A stretch of 64,000 bases of DNA from Pseudomonas syringae. GTDB taxonomy: Bacteria; Pseudomonadota; Gammaproteobacteria; Pseudomonadales; Pseudomonadaceae. Position 1 is the first letter of the stretch; every line of letters begins with the position of its first letter. Under the pieces are notes generated by a model that had not been told where the DNA came from, did not search any database, and was given only the letters and a program-made list of their open reading frames with translations. Of the stretch, positions 8,658 through 16,882 are shown piece after piece. The position numbers and the translations under genes were made by a program. The DNA is taken from NCBI RefSeq assembly GCF_001698815.1, contig NZ_LGSI01000051.1, positions 216,053 to 280,052 of the forward strand, read 5' to 3'.

Positions 8658-8745
8658 GTTGGAGCGAGGCTTGCCCGCGAATCAGGCGCCTCGGTGAATC
8701 AGATACACCGCGTTATCGTTCTTCGCGGGCAAACCTCGCTTTAAC
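8658..8745. repeat. 88-bp REPIN, copy 1
   Basis: Inverted REP pair beginning GTTGGAGCGAGGCTTGCC. The interior carries ACACCGCGTTATCGTTCTTC, shared with the copies at 16700, 26116 and 55563. All four are exactly 88 bp. The right arm has drifted (AAACCTCGCTTTAAC). Confidence 0.85.
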
Positions 8746-8802
8746 GGAACGCTTTGCGCCTTATAATCTTTCGCGAATAAATCTCCCACGGCGCTTCGGC
8801 GT

Positions 8803-9654
8803 TCACGGCAATTCAATCCTGCCACTTTCCCCCGGCACCGTTGGCCAATCTCCTGCCGCCCAACGCTTGCGGGCTGCTTCAATCAACGCCGGATCACTGG
8901 CGACAAAGTTCCAGTTCATGCGCCGTGGGCCGTCCAGCGGGGCGCCGCCGATGAGTACCGCGTGACATTCGCTCTCCGCGCACAGCGTCACTTCCTGGCC
9001 AGCATCAAGCACGATCAGGCTGCGGGTTTCTACAGCTTCGCCATCTAATGATGCTTCGCCACTGAGCACATACAGCGCCCGTTCTGCATGTTCGGTGGGG
9101 ATCAGCAGCGTCGTGGCGGTCTGCATGTGCAGTTCGGCATAGAGCGTCGGTGACAATACTGGCACCGGCGAGGTCAGGCAGAAACCGCTGCCGGCAATCA
9201 TGCGGATCCGGATGCCCATCTCATCACTGACCGGCAGGCTGCTGGCCGGATGATGACTGTAATGACCTGCGCCTGATTCAAAAGCCTTGGGCGACGCCAG
9301 CCAGATTTGCAGGCCGTGCATCCTGGAGCCCCTGGCCAGCAGATCGTCGGGCGTGCGTTCGATGTGGGCAATGGCCGCGCCTGAAGTCATCCAGCTGACT
9401 TCGCCCGCATGAACGTGTTGGTCGCTGCCCAGACTGTCCTTGTGCAACAGGCGGCCTTCGAACAGGTAAGTCAGGGTCGACAGACCAATATGCGGGTGCT
9501 GGCGAATGTTCATGCCGGTGCCCGGCGCGTAGGCGGTTTCCAGCATGTGATCGAAAAACACGAACGGCCCGACGCTGCGGCATTTGGCCGAGGGTAGGGG
9601 GCGCAGGATGGGTTGGCCTTCGACGTCTTCGGCGCGGGGTTTGATCGTGAGCAT
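8803..9654 (-). CDS. pirin family protein
   Basis: Bicupin of the pirin family (283 aa). The N-terminal cupin carries the expected metal-ligand and family motifs: GPFVFFDHM, the histidine pattern HPHIGLSTLTYLFEG, and a following HVHAGEVSWMTSGAAIAHIE. The C-terminal cupin includes LYVLSGEASLDGE. Bacterial pirins have been linked to quercetin oxidation or redox sensing. Neither role can be assigned from sequence. It is monocistronic between REP sequences and the fabB terminator, and no strong ribosome site is visible at the start. Confidence 0.85.
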   Translation of the reverse strand: MLTIKPRAEDVEGQPILRPLPSAKCRSVGPFVFFDHMLETAYAPGTGMNIRQHPHIGLSTLTYLFEGRLLHKDSLGSDQHVHAGEVSWMTSGAAIAHIERTPDDLLARGSRMHGLQIWLASPKAFESGAGHYSHHPASSLPVSDEMGIRIRMIAGSGFCLTSPVPVLSPTLYAELHMQTATTLLIPTEHAERALYVLSGEASLDGEAVETRSLIVLDAGQEVTLCAESECHAVLIGGAPLDGPRRMNWNFVASDPALIEAARKRWAAGDWPTVPGESGRIELP

Positions 9655-9725
9655 CAGGGTTTCTCGACTGGGCGCGCATGCAAAAGGAAATATCCTACCT
9701 GCATAGGCTGAATCGACCCAATAAA

Positions 9726-9749
9726 AAAGGCGCCTCGAGAGGCGCCTTT
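9726..9749. terminator. terminator downstream of fabB (usable from both strands)
   Basis: Stem AAAGGCGCCTC/GAGGCGCCTTT with a 2-base centre, 25 bases after the fabB stop on the minus strand. It is also A-rich on the pirin side. Confidence 0.82.
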
Positions 9750-9773
9750 CTGACAGCTGCGAAGCGGGGCGAA

Positions 9774-10994
9774 TTACTTGCCCTGCCAGCGCTTCATCAC
9801 CAGCGTGGCGTTGGTGCCGCCGAAGCCGAAGCTGTTGCTCATGACCTGGTCGATTTTTGCATCTTCCCGGGTCTTGAGCAGGATCGGCATATCAGCGACA
9901 ACCGGGTCCAGTTCGTCGATGTTGGCGGAACCGGCCATGAAGTTGCCTTCCATCATCAGCATGCAGTAGATCGCTTCGTGAACGCCGGCGGCGCCCAAGG
10001 AGTGACCGGACAGGCTCTTGGTGGAACTGATCGCCGGAGCGTTGGTGCCGAACACTTCGCGCACGCCTTCCATCTCTTTCGCGTCACCGACCGGAGTCGA
10101 AGTGCCGTGAGTGTTGATGTAGTCGATCGGGCCTTCCACTGTGGACAGGGCCATCTGCATGCAGCGGATGGCGCCTTCGCCGCTTGGCGCAACCATGTCG
10201 TAGCCATCGGACGTAGCGCCGTAGCCAACGACTTCGGCGTAGATCTTCGCGCCGCGCGCCAGAGCGTGTTCCAGCTCCTCGACCACGACCATGCCGCCAC
10301 CGCCCGCGATGACGAAACCGTCACGCTTGGCGTCGTAGGCACGGGAAGCTTTTTCCGGAGTTTCGTTGTACTGGCTGGACAGTGCGCCCATGGCGTCGAA
10401 CAGGAACGACTGGCTCCAATGCTCTTCTTCGCCACCGCCGGCAAAAACGATGTCCTGCTTGCCCATCTGAATCTGTTCCATGGCGTTGCCGATGCAGTGA
10501 GCACTGGTGGCGCAGGCAGATGCGATGGAGTAGTTCAGGCCCTTGATCTTGAACGGCGTGGCCAGACAGGCTGAAACCGTGCTGCTCATGGTCCGCGTAA
10601 CGCGATACGGACCTACGCGCTTGACGCCTTTTTCGCGCAGGATATCCAGCGCTTCCATCTGATTCAGTGTCGAAGCGCCGCCGCTGCCGGCGATCAGGCC
10701 GGTGCGCGGATTGGAGACTTGCTCCTCGGTCAGGCCCGAATCGGTGATGGCGTCTTTCATGGCCAGGTAGGCATAAGCTGCCGCATGGCCGACGAAGCGA
10801 TAGATCTTGCGATCGATCAGCTCTTCGAGGTTGAGGTCAATGGAGCCGGAAACCTGGCTACGCAGACCCATTTCGGCATATTCCGGATTGAAACGGATGC
10901 CAGGGCGGCTTGCACGCAGGTTGGCGGAGACGGTCTCTTTGTCATTGCCCAAGCACGAAACGATGCCCAGACCAGTGATAACGACGCGGCGCAT
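9774..10994 (-). CDS. fabB: beta-ketoacyl-ACP synthase I
   Basis: Condensing enzyme that elongates the cis-unsaturated acyl-ACP made by FabA; with FabA it forms the anaerobic unsaturated fatty acid pathway. At 406 aa it has the normal length. Thiolase-fold signatures are GLGIVSCLG at the N-terminus, the active-site cysteine in SIASACATSAHCIG, and the two catalytic histidines in NTHGTSTPVGD and SLSGHSLGAAG. It lies 11 bp downstream of fabA in a two-gene operon that ends at a strong terminator. Confidence 0.97.
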   Translation of the reverse strand: MRRVVITGLGIVSCLGNDKETVSANLRASRPGIRFNPEYAEMGLRSQVSGSIDLNLEELIDRKIYRFVGHAAAYAYLAMKDAITDSGLTEEQVSNPRTGLIAGSGGASTLNQMEALDILREKGVKRVGPYRVTRTMSSTVSACLATPFKIKGLNYSIASACATSAHCIGNAMEQIQMGKQDIVFAGGGEEEHWSQSFLFDAMGALSSQYNETPEKASRAYDAKRDGFVIAGGGGMVVVEELEHALARGAKIYAEVVGYGATSDGYDMVAPSGEGAIRCMQMALSTVEGPIDYINTHGTSTPVGDAKEMEGVREVFGTNAPAISSTKSLSGHSLGAAGVHEAIYCMLMMEGNFMAGSANIDELDPVVADMPILLKTREDAKIDQVMSNSFGFGGTNATLVMKRWQGK

Positions 10995-11005
10995 GCGGAT
11001 AACCC

Positions 11006-11521
11006 TTAGAAGTTGTCAGTGGAGGTAAAGACGCCGACCCGAAGGCCTTCGGCGGTGTAGATCTCGCGACCGTCGACAGTGACCGAACCATCAGCGATGG
11101 CCAGGTTCAACTTGCCTTTGAGGACGCGTTTGATCTGGATGTTATAGGTGACTTTCTTTGCAGTTGGCAGCACCTGGCCGAAGAATTTCACTTCGCCCGA
11201 GCCCAATGCACGACCGCGGCCCGGCAAACCCTGCCAGCCGAGGAAGAAACCGACCAGCTGCCACATGGCATCGAGGCCCAGGCAGCCTGGCATTACCGGG
11301 TCGCCTTCGAAGTGACACGCAAAGAACCACAGGTCTGGATTGATATCCAGCTCGGCGACCAATTCACCTTTGCCGTACTTGCCACCGCCTTCGCTGATGT
11401 GGGTGATGCGATCAACCATCAGCATGTTGGGGGCGGGCAGTTGCGCATTACCTGGGCCGAACAGCTCGCCGCGACTGCAACGCAGCAGGTCTTCCCGGGT
11501 AAAGGCGTTTTGTTTGGTCAT
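11006..11521 (-). CDS. fabA: 3-hydroxydecanoyl-ACP dehydratase/isomerase
   Basis: Bifunctional dehydratase/isomerase (171 aa) that introduces the cis double bond at the C10 stage. The hotdog fold carries the active-site His in FFACHFEGDPVMPGCLGLDA, with the catalytic Asp following in GLDAMWQL. FQ/LLRCSRGELFG near the N-terminus is a family motif. First gene of the fabA-fabB operon. A GAGGAG ribosome site sits immediately upstream of the ATG on the minus strand. Confidence 0.97.
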   Translation of the reverse strand: MTKQNAFTREDLLRCSRGELFGPGNAQLPAPNMLMVDRITHISEGGGKYGKGELVAELDINPDLWFFACHFEGDPVMPGCLGLDAMWQLVGFFLGWQGLPGRGRALGSGEVKFFGQVLPTAKKVTYNIQIKRVLKGKLNLAIADGSVTVDGREIYTAEGLRVGVFTSTDNF

Positions 11522-11669
11522 GCGAGCTCCTCAATAATCTGGTGCGGCAGGGTGGGGCGCCATTTGCCCCAGGATCCAGTCCTGGCCGGCTGACTCGCCA
11601 GGACTCTGCCGGCAGCCTACTCATAGACTATTGCGTTGTAGTGAAAGTCACAGCACAAGGGAAATGAAA

Positions 11670-11681
11670 GCACACTTGTGC
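11670..11681. promoter_or_regulatory. imperfect palindrome upstream of fabA, possible operator
   Basis: GCACA-CT-TGTGC, about 150 bp upstream of fabA in the 220-bp gap before the hybrid kinase gene ends. Fatty-acid genes in Pseudomonas can be controlled by TetR-type regulators that bind palindromes, but this one does not match the DesT operator I remember. The role is speculative. Confidence 0.2.
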
Positions 11682-11741
11682 ACTGAAATTTATCATCCGG
11701 CCGACTTCGATTGTCGATACGGCTACCAAGACTGCCGCAAT

Positions 11742-13673
11742 TTAGCATTTATCGCCAGTCGCAGATGTCCGAAAGGACAGCCAGCGCTGTAAAACCTGCT
11801 GTAAATCAGTACGTTTGAAGGGTTTTGCGAGGTAATCGTCCATCCCCGCCTGTAAACAGGCGTCGCGATCACCCTGCAATGCGTTGGCGGTCAGGGCGAT
11901 AATCGGCACCTGCTCCAGCCCCGGAAGCTGGCGAATCCGCCGAGTTGCTTCGTAGCCGTCCATGACCGGCAGTCGGCAATCCATGAAAATCACTGCGTAA
12001 TTGCCGCTGCCCGCCATGCTCACGGCCTGGGCGCCATCGGTAGCGGCGTGCACCTGAAAGCCTAGGCTGTGCAACATTGCCTGAACCACCGTGCGATTGA
12101 CCTGATTGTCTTCCACCAGCAACACGCAACGGTCCTCGCCGTCGTCATCTTGCGGGCCAGCCAACGCGCCGGCCGTATCGGCGACCTCCACCGGCAAGCG
12201 TGCCAGCGCGAGCTCCAGCGTGAAGGTCGAGCCCAGGCCTTCCTCGCTCCTGGCGCTGAGGACGCCGCCCATGCGTTCGGCCAGGGTGCGCGCAATCGGC
12301 AGGCCCAGGCCCGTGCCGCCGTAGCGCCTGGAGATTGAACTGTCGGCTTGCTGAAAAGCATCGAACATCGATTCCAGGCGATCTGCCGAAATCCCGATGC
12401 CGCTGTCGCGAACCGTGCAGGTGAACAACACCCGCTGCGCTTCCAGTTCCTGGCAACCGGCCTGGATACAGACACTGCCGGTTTCAGTGAATTTCAGGGC
12501 GTTGCCAATCAGGTTGACCAGGATCTGGCGCAGCCGGGTCGGGTCGCCTGACACATTGAAAGAGCCAAGTCCGGCCTGCAGGTCCAGTTGTAGCGACAGG
12601 CCCCGTTGCTGGGCGTTGTGCTGGAACGCCTGGGTCGAAGTGGTCATTACCTCGGCGAGATTGAACGCGATGTTCTCCATTTGCAGGGCATTACGTTCGA
12701 TCCGCGAGAAGTCGAGAATATCGTTGATGACCTTGAGCAAATGTTCCGTGGACTCGGTCGCCAGCGCCGCGTACTCGACCTGCTCCTCGGTCATGCGTGT
12801 GGTTTCCAGCAACTGCAACATGCCCAGCACGCCGTTCATGGGGGTGCGCAGTTCGTGGCTCATCATCGCCAGAAAATCGGATTTGGCCCGGTTGGCCCGT
12901 TCGGCTTCTTCCCGGGCCTGAATCAACTGATCGATGGATTGCTGTTGTTCGCGGCTGGCTTTTTCCAGATTGAAAGCCAGGTTGTTGATATGTCGCGCCA
13001 GGTCACCCAGTTCGGCGTCGTCGGGCACCGGCAGCGGGGTGTTGTAATCGCCTTGCTGGATCGCCTTGACCGCATCGCCCATGTCACTGATCGGCTGTGA
13101 CAGGCTGGAGGCCAGGCGGCGGGCCAGCAGGAAGGTGAACAGCAGCGCGAACAGCGCCAGAATGCCGGCCTTGAGGAGGATCTCCTGCTGCCGCTGGCTG
13201 AACGCGTCGTTGGACATGCCCACCAATACCCGGCCCAGATAATCTTCCACAGGCTTCGCCGCTTCTGCACGAGCACCGAGGAAGTCGTTGCTGAGTTTGA
13301 TTCGCTGGGAGCGAATCGGCGCCTGGAAAATCTCCACCTGTTTGGGGTTGCCGCCATTCCTGCCGGGTTGCTCGACGAACACCAGGACATTGTTGGCGCT
13401 GTCCTGCACTTCAACGAAACGAACATGAGGCGTGGACAAGGTGGCGCGCATCAGCCCCCTGAGTACCTCGTCATTGCCGACGATAACCCCGTATTCCGAC
13501 GCGGGGGCCAGCTGGTTGGCGATTAGCTGGCCGGTGTGGTTGACCTCCTGGCGCAGGTCCTGGATTCGCACGAAGGTGAAGAAGCTGATCAGCAACAGTG
13601 TCAACAGCAACGCAGGCCCGAGGCTGATCATCTGGGTGCGGGTGTTGATGTCCCATTGGCGGGGTTTATTCAT
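11742..13673 (-). CDS. hybrid sensor histidine kinase (PA1611-type)
   Basis: A 643-aa inner-membrane hybrid kinase. One transmembrane helix lies at about residues 17-37, then a periplasmic sensor domain of about 125 residues, and a second helix at about 168-188. A HAMP region and coiled coil reach about residue 262. HisKA has His273 in MMSHELRTPMNG. The HATPase has N-box Asn387/Asn391 and G-boxes DSGIGIS and GGTGLGL. A receiver domain has Asp565 (MDCRLPVMDG) and Lys617, with no HPt domain. The location next to fabA matches P. aeruginosa PA1611. That kinase is reported to bind RetS and to feed the HptB branch of the Gac/Rsm network. A similar role here is inferred from position and architecture. 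Its start overlaps the upstream gene by ATGA. Confidence 0.9.
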   Translation of the reverse strand: MNKPRQWDINTRTQMISLGPALLLTLLLISFFTFVRIQDLRQEVNHTGQLIANQLAPASEYGVIVGNDEVLRGLMRATLSTPHVRFVEVQDSANNVLVFVEQPGRNGGNPKQVEIFQAPIRSQRIKLSNDFLGARAEAAKPVEDYLGRVLVGMSNDAFSQRQQEILLKAGILALFALLFTFLLARRLASSLSQPISDMGDAVKAIQQGDYNTPLPVPDDAELGDLARHINNLAFNLEKASREQQQSIDQLIQAREEAERANRAKSDFLAMMSHELRTPMNGVLGMLQLLETTRMTEEQVEYAALATESTEHLLKVINDILDFSRIERNALQMENIAFNLAEVMTTSTQAFQHNAQQRGLSLQLDLQAGLGSFNVSGDPTRLRQILVNLIGNALKFTETGSVCIQAGCQELEAQRVLFTCTVRDSGIGISADRLESMFDAFQQADSSISRRYGGTGLGLPIARTLAERMGGVLSARSEEGLGSTFTLELALARLPVEVADTAGALAGPQDDDGEDRCVLLVEDNQVNRTVVQAMLHSLGFQVHAATDGAQAVSMAGSGNYAVIFMDCRLPVMDGYEATRRIRQLPGLEQVPIIALTANALQGDRDACLQAGMDDYLAKPFKRTDLQQVLQRWLSFRTSATGDKC

Positions 13674-14587
13674 GGTTGGCGCTCCGCATCGGTCAGGCTC
13701 GCGGTCAGCGCCGCGTCATTGATGGGGGCGATGCCGAGCGAGCGTGCGACCCGAGGATTGCTCACGACCTTGAAGTACGGGGGATAGAACGCGCGTGGCC
13801 AGCTGGCGGGAGGCATATCCAGCAGTTCATCAAGGGTGTCGAGCCAATCGTGCTGGTCGCTGTAGGTGCTGGCCAGGCTGCCGGCCGTGACGAAACCTGC
13901 GTTGGGGCCGAGCAGCGCCAGTTGTTGCGCATAACTGCTGAGTAACAGGTTCTTGGCGGTCCTGGCGTTGTACAGCTCGGTATCGTCCAGCCCGAGCAAT
14001 ACGTCACTGCGGTTCAGCAATGCGCTCAGTGGGCGGTTGTCGGCGACAGATCGCCAGGATTGGGAAACGATCTTCAAGCCCATCGGCGCGGCAGCGTGGC
14101 GCGTTTCCTTGAGCAGGAACTGGCTGTCACTGTCGAACAGCACGCCGACTTGTCTGGCTTGCGGCAACAGTTGCCGGATCAGTTTGAGCTGCCGCGAGAC
14201 GGGCGGGTCGCTCCACAGCAGGCTCAGATTTGGCGGGCGTTTTTCTGCGAGGCGCTGATGGGCCTCGATCCGACTGATGCGCAGCACCAGCGTCGCCGGG
14301 CCCTGGCTGTCCAGCAGGCGCCAGTCCAGGCTGCCCGGATCAAGCAGGATCAGGCGTGTATGTTCCGGGATTTTGCCGGGCACGGGCAGCCTGCCAGTCG
14401 TGGCAAAACGCACGGAATCCTCGGGTCGCCGCTGGGCCAGGTCGCTGACAAAGGCCTGCACCTCGGGGCTGTCTTCGGTGGCCGTCAACAGGACGTCAGC
14501 TGCGCAAGCGCTGTTCGCCAGCAGCAGGCCGGTGACGATGCAGCCCAGATGTCCAATCCATAAGCCCAACGCTGTATCCATACTCAT
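13670..14587 (-). CDS. periplasmic ABC-type substrate-binding-like protein coupled to the kinase
   Basis: A 305-aa protein with an N-terminal signal peptide (cleavage near ANSACA|ADV). The mature domain resembles the uncharacterised periplasmic binding proteins of ABC systems (COG2984-like): ARQVGVLFDSDSQFLL is the typical inter-lobe segment, followed by DVLLGLDDTELYNARTAKNLL. No ABC permease or ATPase gene is present. Instead its stop overlaps the hybrid kinase start by 4 bp (ATGA). This suggests it delivers a ligand signal to the kinase's periplasmic domain. The family assignment is moderate and the signalling role is inferred. Confidence 0.7.
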   Translation of the reverse strand: MSMDTALGLWIGHLGCIVTGLLLANSACAADVLLTATEDSPEVQAFVSDLAQRRPEDSVRFATTGRLPVPGKIPEHTRLILLDPGSLDWRLLDSQGPATLVLRISRIEAHQRLAEKRPPNLSLLWSDPPVSRQLKLIRQLLPQARQVGVLFDSDSQFLLKETRHAAAPMGLKIVSQSWRSVADNRPLSALLNRSDVLLGLDDTELYNARTAKNLLLSSYAQQLALLGPNAGFVTAGSLASTYSDQHDWLDTLDELLDMPPASWPRAFYPPYFKVVSNPRVARSLGIAPINDAALTASLTDAERQP

Positions 14588-14691
14588 CCGCCCGGTGATT
14601 TCTGTCGTGCAGCGAAGTTTTCCAATCGCCGGTGGTCGTAATGATTCCAGTAATAGTCGGGCATGGTAACCGAGACGTGGCTTATTTCCAT
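14584..14691 (-). CDS. possible 35-aa ORF coupled to the binding protein gene
   Basis: A short ORF starting MEISHVSVTMPDYYWNHYDH and ending SPGG whose stop overlaps the binding-protein start by ATGA. A longer in-frame ATG exists at 14808. The overlap pattern is the same as between the next two genes. However, the residues are not recognisable and the ribosome site is weak (GGGGGC about 7 bases upstream). It may be a leader peptide or chance. Confidence 0.25.
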   Translation of the reverse strand: MEISHVSVTMPDYYWNHYDHRRLENFAARQKSPGG

Positions 14692-14836
14692 GGAACTTGC
14701 CCCCGGTCGTCGGCGCGGCGGGGATGAAATACAGCTAATGAGCGGCGCGATGACACAGTTTGTCGCTGGCTGACACTGCAACGCTCCGTATAATGCCGCC
14801 ATCGCCAAAATCAGATGGCTCTAGATGGATGGTTTT

Positions 14837-15862
14837 ATGACCACACAGCAACCAGTCGCGGTTCTAGGCGGCGGCAGCTTCGGTACGGCCATTGCCAACC
14901 TGTTGGCAGAAAACGGGCGTCAGGTCCGTCAATGGATGCGCGATCCGGAACAGGCCGAGGCGATTCGCGTCAACCGCGAGAATCCTCGCTACCTCAAAGG
15001 CATCAAGGTTCGTCCTGAAGTCGAGCCGACCACAGACCTGGCCGCCACGCTCGACGGCAGCGAGCTGGTCTTCGTGGCGTTGCCTTCCAGCGCCTTGCGT
15101 TCGGTCCTGGTGCCTCATGTGCAGCGCCTGAGCGGCAAGATGCTGGTCAGCCTGACCAAAGGTATCGAGGCGCATACCTTCAAACTGATGAGCCAGATTC
15201 TCGAAGAAATCGCGCCGCAAGCGCGGATTGGCGTGTTGTCGGGGCCGAATCTGGCCCGGGAAATCGCGGAGCACGCGCTGACCGCCACCGTGGTTGCCAG
15301 TGAAGACGAGGAGTTGTGCCAGCAGGTGCAGGCCGCCTTGCACGGTCGCACATTCCGGGTGTATGCCAGCGCTGATCGCTTTGGCGTGGAGTTGGGCGGT
15401 GCGCTCAAGAACGTCTACGCGATTATCGCTGGCATGGCGGTCGCGCTGGAAATGGGGGAAAACACCAAGAGCATGCTGATTACCCGGGCGCTGGCGGAAA
15501 TGACCCGTTTTGCGGTCAATCAAGGTGCGAACCCCATGACATTTCTCGGCCTTGCGGGCGTCGGCGATCTGATCGTTACCTGTTCATCGCCGAAAAGCCG
15601 CAACTATCAGGTCGGTTTCGCCCTGGGGCAGGGATTGAGTCTGGATGAAGCGGTCAACCGTCTGGGTGAAGTGGCCGAAGGGGTCAATACCCTCAAGGTG
15701 CTCAAGGTCAAGGCGGACGAGCTGCAGGTCTATATGCCGCTGGTCGCAGGGTTGCACGCTATCCTTTTCGAGGGTCGTACCCTGAAACAGGTCATCGAGC
15801 AGCTTATGCGTGCCGAACCCAAGACCGATGTCGACTTCATTTCCACCACCGGTTTCAACTGA
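14837..15862 (+). CDS. gpsA: NAD(P)H-dependent glycerol-3-phosphate dehydrogenase
   Basis: Cytosolic enzyme (341 aa) reducing dihydroxyacetone phosphate to sn-glycerol-3-phosphate for phospholipid synthesis. The Rossmann motif VAVLGGGSFGTAIA is at the N-terminus. The catalytic Lys lies in GGALKNVYAIIAGM, and GLAGVGDLIVTC and FGVELGGA are conserved. ATG 14837 gives the family start MTTQQPVAVLGG; the upstream in-frame ATG at 14825 is unlikely. First gene of a likely operon with the DUF4389 protein and sixA. Confidence 0.96.
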   Translation: MTTQQPVAVLGGGSFGTAIANLLAENGRQVRQWMRDPEQAEAIRVNRENPRYLKGIKVRPEVEPTTDLAATLDGSELVFVALPSSALRSVLVPHVQRLSGKMLVSLTKGIEAHTFKLMSQILEEIAPQARIGVLSGPNLAREIAEHALTATVVASEDEELCQQVQAALHGRTFRVYASADRFGVELGGALKNVYAIIAGMAVALEMGENTKSMLITRALAEMTRFAVNQGANPMTFLGLAGVGDLIVTCSSPKSRNYQVGFALGQGLSLDEAVNRLGEVAEGVNTLKVLKVKADELQVYMPLVAGLHAILFEGRTLKQVIEQLMRAEPKTDVDFISTTGFN

Positions 15863-15890
15863 ATACCTATTTTGTTTGCGGGAGAGTGTC

Positions 15891-16235
15891 TTGAACGATT
15901 TCAAACTCAAGCAACATGAGTCGATTTTGCTGCGCGTCCTCTGGATGGTGCTGTTTGTGCTGGTCTGGCACGTCGCCGAAGTCGTCCTGGCGGGCGTGGT
16001 GCTGGTGCAATTGTGTTATCGGCTTATCTACGGCGCGCCAAGTGGCAGCCTGATGAACTTCGGCGACAGTCTGAGCCAGTTCCTGGCCCAGATCGGTCGT
16101 TACGGCACCTTTCACAGCGACCAGAAACCCTGGCCGTTTGCCGATTGGCCGGCGCCTCGCGCACCCGAAGGTGAAGCACCGCACAGTGTTCCGGCGGCTG
16201 CGCACCCGGTACGTGACGAAGAGCCCAGGTTATGA
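15891..16235 (+). CDS. DUF4389 family membrane protein
   Basis: A 114-aa protein. A hydrophobic segment at about residues 12-45 (LRVLWMVLFVLVWHVAEVVLAGV) probably forms one or two membrane helices. The conserved DUF4389 core includes QLCYRLIYGAP and LSQFLAQIGRYGTFHSD...PWPFADW. The C-terminal tail is Pro/Ala-rich. No ATG fits; TTG at 15891 is preceded by GGGAGA at 5 bases. It lies 28 bp after gpsA and overlaps sixA by ATGA. Function unknown; the gpsA-DUF4389-sixA order is conserved in Pseudomonas. Confidence 0.82.
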   Translation: MNDFKLKQHESILLRVLWMVLFVLVWHVAEVVLAGVVLVQLCYRLIYGAPSGSLMNFGDSLSQFLAQIGRYGTFHSDQKPWPFADWPAPRAPEGEAPHSVPAAAHPVRDEEPRL

Positions 16236-16687
16236 AGGTCTGGGTCCTGCGCCACGGCGAGGCCCAGGCACAGGCGCGCAGCGATGCCGAGCGCGAGCTG
16301 ACCCGTAACGGTCGTGAGCAAGTGCTGCACAGCGCGGCCCATTTGATGGGCCAGCCTTTGCAGCGCATTCTCGCCAGCCCTTATGTGCGGGCCCGGCAAA
16401 CCGCCGAACTGGTCAGGCAAGCGCTGGGTTTTAGCGAGCCGGTCGTTATCGTGCCCTGGCTCACACCGGACAATGATCCGCACCAGGTGTTGAGTCATCT
16501 GGACGCTTATGCCAGCGACGATGTTCTGCTCGTCAGTCATCAGCCGCTGGTGGGCGCACTGATTGGCCTCGCTGTTCACGGCAGCACTCAACAGCCCCAG
16601 CCCATGAGCACCGCAAGCCTGGCAGAACTCTCGGGTGATTTCCCGTTGGCCGGGGTCATGGAACTGGACAGCGTTCGACACGTTTGA
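16232..16687 (+). CDS. sixA: phosphohistidine phosphatase SixA
   Basis: A 151-aa member of the histidine phosphatase (RHG) superfamily. The nucleophile is His8 in VLRHGEA, the phosphate-binding arginine is in SPYVRARQTAELV, and the second His is in LLVSHQPLVG. In E. coli SixA removes phosphate from the nitrogen PTS phosphocarrier NPr; the same target is plausible here but not shown by context. The start overlaps the preceding stop by 4 bp (ATGA). Confidence 0.9.
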   Translation: MKVWVLRHGEAQAQARSDAERELTRNGREQVLHSAAHLMGQPLQRILASPYVRARQTAELVRQALGFSEPVVIVPWLTPDNDPHQVLSHLDAYASDDVLLVSHQPLVGALIGLAVHGSTQQPQPMSTASLAELSGDFPLAGVMELDSVRHV

Positions 16688-16699
16688 ACCGTTGAACCC

Positions 16700-16787
16700 G
16701 TTGGAGCGAGGCTTGCCCGCGAACCAGACGCCCTGGTGGGCCTGATTCACCGCGTTATCGTTCTTCGCGGGCAAGCCTCGCTCCAAC
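16700..16787. repeat. 88-bp REPIN, copy 2
   Basis: Inverted pair of the GGAGCGAGGCTTGCCCGCGA REP. The right arm is an intact TTCGCGGGCAAGCCTCGCTC. The interior CACCGCGTTATCGTTCTTC matches copies 1, 3 and 4. It sits 12 bases after sixA. Confidence 0.88.
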
Positions 16788-16882
16788 AGGCCCTGCACCG
16801 TTCCTCCGTTTTATTGGCCCGCAAGCACCGAGCAAATACTTGGTCGACTACGCTTGCCCAATAACAATAAGGAACATGAACC

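Noticed and set aside
13670..14587. Binding-protein gene considered part of an ABC importer
   Set aside because: No permease or ATPase gene is adjacent; the only coupled gene is the hybrid kinase.
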